NCBI GenBank assembly: GCA_052039575.1
Contig: JBQGEK010000131.1
Coordinates: 1-7,959 of the forward strand
Length of the DNA: 7,959 bases
Direction of reading: 5' to 3'
DNA from: Patulibacter sp052039575
Lineage (GTDB): Bacteria; Actinomycetota; Thermoleophilia; Solirubrobacterales; Solirubrobacteraceae
Below the pieces are notes generated by a model. That model searched no databases and was not told the origin of the DNA. It saw nothing but the letters and a program-made list of their open reading frames with translations. Below are positions 6,161 through 7,959 of this stretch, one piece after another. Numbering within the stretch: the stretch's first letter is position 1; the number at the start of each line of letters is the position of its first letter. The translations under genes and the position numbers were made by a program.

Positions 6161-7300
6161 TCAGGGCACCGCCGACCTGGTACCCGCATCGGCCTCGAGC
6201 TCCTCTGGCGGCTCGGGGTCGTCGTCCTCGTTCGGCTGGTCCGGCGCACTGCCCTTCCCCGTCGGCTCCAGACGCCAGCTCCACCACTCGGCAATCACGA
6301 TCTGGATCGTCGCGGCGGCCGGAATCGCGAGCAGGGCGCCGACGATGCCCAGCAGCGTGGCACCGAACAGCACGGCGACGATGATCACGATCGGCTCGAC
6401 GTGGACCGCCCGCTTCTGCAGCTGGGGTTGGAGGACGTAGTTCTCGATCTGCGGATAGAGCAGCGCCCAGATCGCCCAGAGGATGGTCATCGTGGGAAAC
6501 CCGGCGGCCACCGTCACCAGACCGATTCCGACGCCCCAGGCCAACGATCCGACGACCGGGATCAGCGATCCGATCGCGATCAGCACCGCGAGCGGCTCGC
6601 GGAACGGCACCCCGAGCAGCGTCATCACGAGGTAGCCGGCGACGGCGGCGATCAGCGCGATCGTCAGCTGCGCTCGCACATAGCTGGCCACCGCCACGGC
6701 GATCCGATCGAGAGCCCGCTCGGTCCGCTCGTGGTGCTCCCGCGGCAGCAGGCGGACCGACGCCTGGACCCACCGCGGTCCGCTGGCCACCATGAAGGCG
6801 GAGAGCACCAGGATCGTGAAGATCGAGAACAGCGAGTCGATCAGGCCCAGGCCGATCGAGGAGAGCAGCCCCGCGGCGTCGCCGAGATGATTCGGGGCAT
6901 CGTCGGCCAGGTCGGACAGCCGCGCGGCGATGTCGAACTGCTCGTCCACGCCCCGCAGGAAGGCGTTGCGGTTGACGATGCCGGTGGCGTCGTCGACGTA
7001 GCGTGGAAGGTCGCGCGCCAGGGCCACGGCGTTCTCCACGATGCCGGGGATGATCAACGCGCCGAGTGCCACCGGAACGAGGCACGCGACCAGATAGACC
7101 ACCGCGACCGCTGCGCCGCGCGGAAGCCGTTGCGAGAGCATGCCGACCGGGGCCGACAGCGCGATCGCCACGAACGCCGCGATCACCAGCCACCCGAGTG
7201 GCCTGCGTAGGAGGTACGCCAGGTAGAGGGCCCCCGCAACGGCGACGATCACCAGGGTGGCGCGGAGGACGGAGCGTATCCCCAGGTCCAGGCTCGTCAT
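6161..7300 (-). CDS. AI-2E family transporter (PerM/UPF0118 family) membrane protein
   Basis: Polytopic inner-membrane protein of the family that includes TqsA and PerM; members are linked to autoinducer-2 export or Na+/H+ antiport, but the substrate here is unknown. The 379 residues show membrane segments at about 11-31, 35-55, 63-86, 147-171, 212-231, 237-267, 270-285 and 303-336. Family signatures are IGSLIPVVGSLAWG (243-256) and ENYVLQPQLQKRAVHVEP (286-303), followed by the GALLAIPAAATIQI segment. The C-terminal tail (from about 346) is hydrophilic and acidic (PNEDDDPEPPEELEAD), likely cytoplasmic. The ATG at 7298-7300 is preceded by TACGGT, 8 nt upstream, and GGCGGGA directly next to the start; a leaderless message is possible. 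It is transcribed away from the Rieske gene and sits before alaS, a placement I recall from related genomes. Confidence 0.93.
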   Translation of the reverse strand: MTSLDLGIRSVLRATLVIVAVAGALYLAYLLRRPLGWLVIAAFVAIALSAPVGMLSQRLPRGAAVAVVYLVACLVPVALGALIIPGIVENAVALARDLPRYVDDATGIVNRNAFLRGVDEQFDIAARLSDLADDAPNHLGDAAGLLSSIGLGLIDSLFSIFTILVLSAFMVASGPRWVQASVRLLPREHHERTERALDRIAVAVASYVRAQLTIALIAAVAGYLVMTLLGVPFREPLAVLIAIGSLIPVVGSLAWGVGIGLVTVAAGFPTMTILWAIWALLYPQIENYVLQPQLQKRAVHVEPIVIIVAVLFGATLLGIVGALLAIPAAATIQIVIAEWWSWRLEPTGKGSAPDQPNEDDDPEPPEELEADAGTRSAVP

Positions 7301-7398
7301 TCCCGCCGACCGTAGCAGCGCGCACCACCGGTCATCGGACCGCTCCCCCCGAACCGTGCGCTCGTCGTCGTCGGGTACGGTGGCGCAGCGGTCGGTCC

Positions 7399-7419
7399 CT
7401 CTCCGGCCCGGAAGGAGAG
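7399..7419 (+). promoter_or_regulatory. Potential hairpin covering the ribosome site of the Rieske gene
   Basis: CTCTCC (7399-7404) can pair with GGAGAG (7414-7419) across a 9-nt loop. The right arm contains the GGAG of the Shine-Dalgarno sequence, so folding would hide it. A 6-bp stem is modest and could be chance in such GC-rich DNA. Confidence 0.3.
7410..7417 (+). promoter_or_regulatory. Strong Shine-Dalgarno site of the Rieske gene
   Basis: GGAAGGAG lies 8 nt before the GTG at 7426-7428. It is the best ribosome site in the window and fixes the start of the plus-strand gene. Confidence 0.75.
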
Positions 7420-7425
7420 CTGCGC

Positions 7426-7959
7426 GTGGCCCCCAGGAAGATCGCCGACCTGCCGACCCTCGACGTCGACCGACCCGTCCACGTCCGGGTGGCGAACGTC
7501 GACCTCGTCGTGCTCCGCGACCCCGACGACGAGGTCACCGTGCTCTACGGCCGCTGCCAGCACCGCGGCGCGCTGATGGCCGATGGCACCGTCCGCGGCG
7601 ACCGGCTGCGGTGTGGCCTGCACGGGTCGACCTACGACCGACGGACCGGGATCAACGTGCGGCACCGTGGCGCGGATCTGCAGCGGTTCGAGGCGTGGGT
7701 CGACGAGGGTGGCGTCTGGGTCGACGAGGACGAGATCGCCGGCTGGGAACGCCGCAACCCGCAGCGCTGGAACCCCGCCGACTACCAGGGGCTCTACCAG
7801 GACCTGAAGGGCACCGGGGACGAACCGCACGTCGGCGACATCCACCGCCTCGCTGCCGACGGATTGGAGCGCGTCGGCCACCACGGCCCGGTCGCGGCGA
7901 TGGGCGTCCCGCGGAGCGAGCTGCCCACGTGGGACGACCTGCAGCTGCTGACGGCGCAG
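7426..7959 (+). CDS. Rieske [2Fe-2S] domain fused to glutamate-synthase-like FMN-binding protein, N-terminal part
   Basis: Partial: 178 codons are open from a GTG to the right edge. Residues 1-105 form a Rieske ferredoxin-type domain. The cluster ligands are Cys44-Q-His46 and Cys63-G-L-His66, giving C-X-H-X16-C-X2-H, within the family range; both Cys and both His are present. After the domain comes WNPADYQGLYQDLKGTGDEPHVGD (about 115-138, reduced here to its core), then HHGPVAAMGVPRSELPTWDDLQLL (152-175). I recognise these segments from actinobacterial proteins in which a Rieske domain precedes a GltB-like FMN/[3Fe-4S] synthase domain without the glutaminase part. That second half lies outside the window, so the fusion is inferred. 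The role is unknown; electron transfer between the Rieske cluster and flavin is a reasonable guess. A strong ribosome site decides the start. It is divergent from the AI-2E gene. Alternative: a stand-alone Rieske protein, which I find less likely. Confidence 0.8.
   Translation, partial: MAPRKIADLPTLDVDRPVHVRVANVDLVVLRDPDDEVTVLYGRCQHRGALMADGTVRGDRLRCGLHGSTYDRRTGINVRHRGADLQRFEAWVDEGGVWVDEDEIAGWERRNPQRWNPADYQGLYQDLKGTGDEPHVGDIHRLAADGLERVGHHGPVAAMGVPRSELPTWDDLQLLTAQ

Larger units (their letters stand above)
7301..7425. promoter_or_regulatory. Divergent intergenic region with candidate -10 elements on both strands
   Basis: This gap must hold the start signals for the AI-2E gene (minus) and the Rieske gene (plus). 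The hexamer TACGGT occurs once in each direction: at 7309-7314 on the minus strand, 8 nt before the AI-2E ATG, and at 7376-7381 on the plus strand, 44 nt before the Rieske GTG. It fits the actinobacterial TANNNT pattern, but no convincing -35 was found for either. Between them is a short inverted repeat, CGGTC-ATCG-GACCG (7329-7342), a possible operator. Assignments are tentative. Confidence 0.3.

Noticed and set aside
4331..7210. Plus-strand open frame of 959 codons opposite alaS and the AI-2E gene
   Set aside because: Its translation is Arg/Gly/Asp/His-rich without any recognisable domain, and it runs opposite two clear genes across their boundary. High GC at third codon positions removes stops from the antisense frame.
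4740..7328. Minus-strand open frame of 862 codons overlapping alaS and the AI-2E gene in another frame
   Set aside because: Arg/Ala/Pro/Gly-rich composition typical of a frame-shifted shadow; it spans the intergenic gap and has no domain.
7297..7884. Minus-strand open frame of 195 codons at the right edge
   Set aside because: It lies opposite the Rieske gene, which has a strong ribosome site and complete cluster ligands, and it also covers the divergent promoter region.
1..7959. CRISPR array, insertion sequence, tRNA or rRNA gene, toxin-antitoxin or defence system
   Set aside because: No regularly spaced repeats, terminal inverted repeats, transposase motifs, cloverleaf-like sequence or defence-type domains were seen on reading both strands.

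Overview
The window is GC-rich bacterial chromosome with tight gene packing, GTG starts and long false reading frames opposite the real genes. The AlaRS motifs (a reduced FLEFWNVVMMQY-type segment, GLNR in place of the usual GLER) and the order alaS-ruvX-mltG-aroE point to Actinomycetota, most likely class Thermoleophilia (Solirubrobacterales-like). This placement rests on remembered family sequences, not on a search.

Layout. Positions 7300 down to 444 hold five genes on the minus strand, read in this order: an AI-2E family membrane protein, alaS, ruvX, mltG and aroE. After alaS the genes are packed as an operon: 7 bp before ruvX, about 86 bp before mltG, and a one-base TGATG overlap between mltG and aroE. 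Below aroE, 78 bp with a 22-bp operator-like palindrome separates the operon from a luciferase-like flavin oxidoreductase, also on the minus strand, that runs off the left edge. At the right edge, a 125-bp divergent region (7301-7425) separates the AI-2E gene from a plus-strand gene that runs off the window. That gene starts with a Rieske [2Fe-2S] domain and continues into what looks like the start of a glutamate-synthase-like FMN domain.

How the genes fit together. The core is a housekeeping cluster: alanyl-tRNA charging (AlaS), 16S rRNA maturation / Holliday-junction-like nuclease fold (RuvX), peptidoglycan strand release (MltG) and the shikimate pathway (AroE). The two edge genes are redox enzymes with their own control regions and appear to be separate units. 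No mobile element, CRISPR array, tRNA or rRNA was seen.

I found no complete novel system. The points most worth a second look are the partial Rieske-GltB-like fusion, the palindrome before the flavin oxidoreductase, the folded alaS leader, and a 9-residue-period F-x-[DE]-x repeat in the cytoplasmic tail of MltG.
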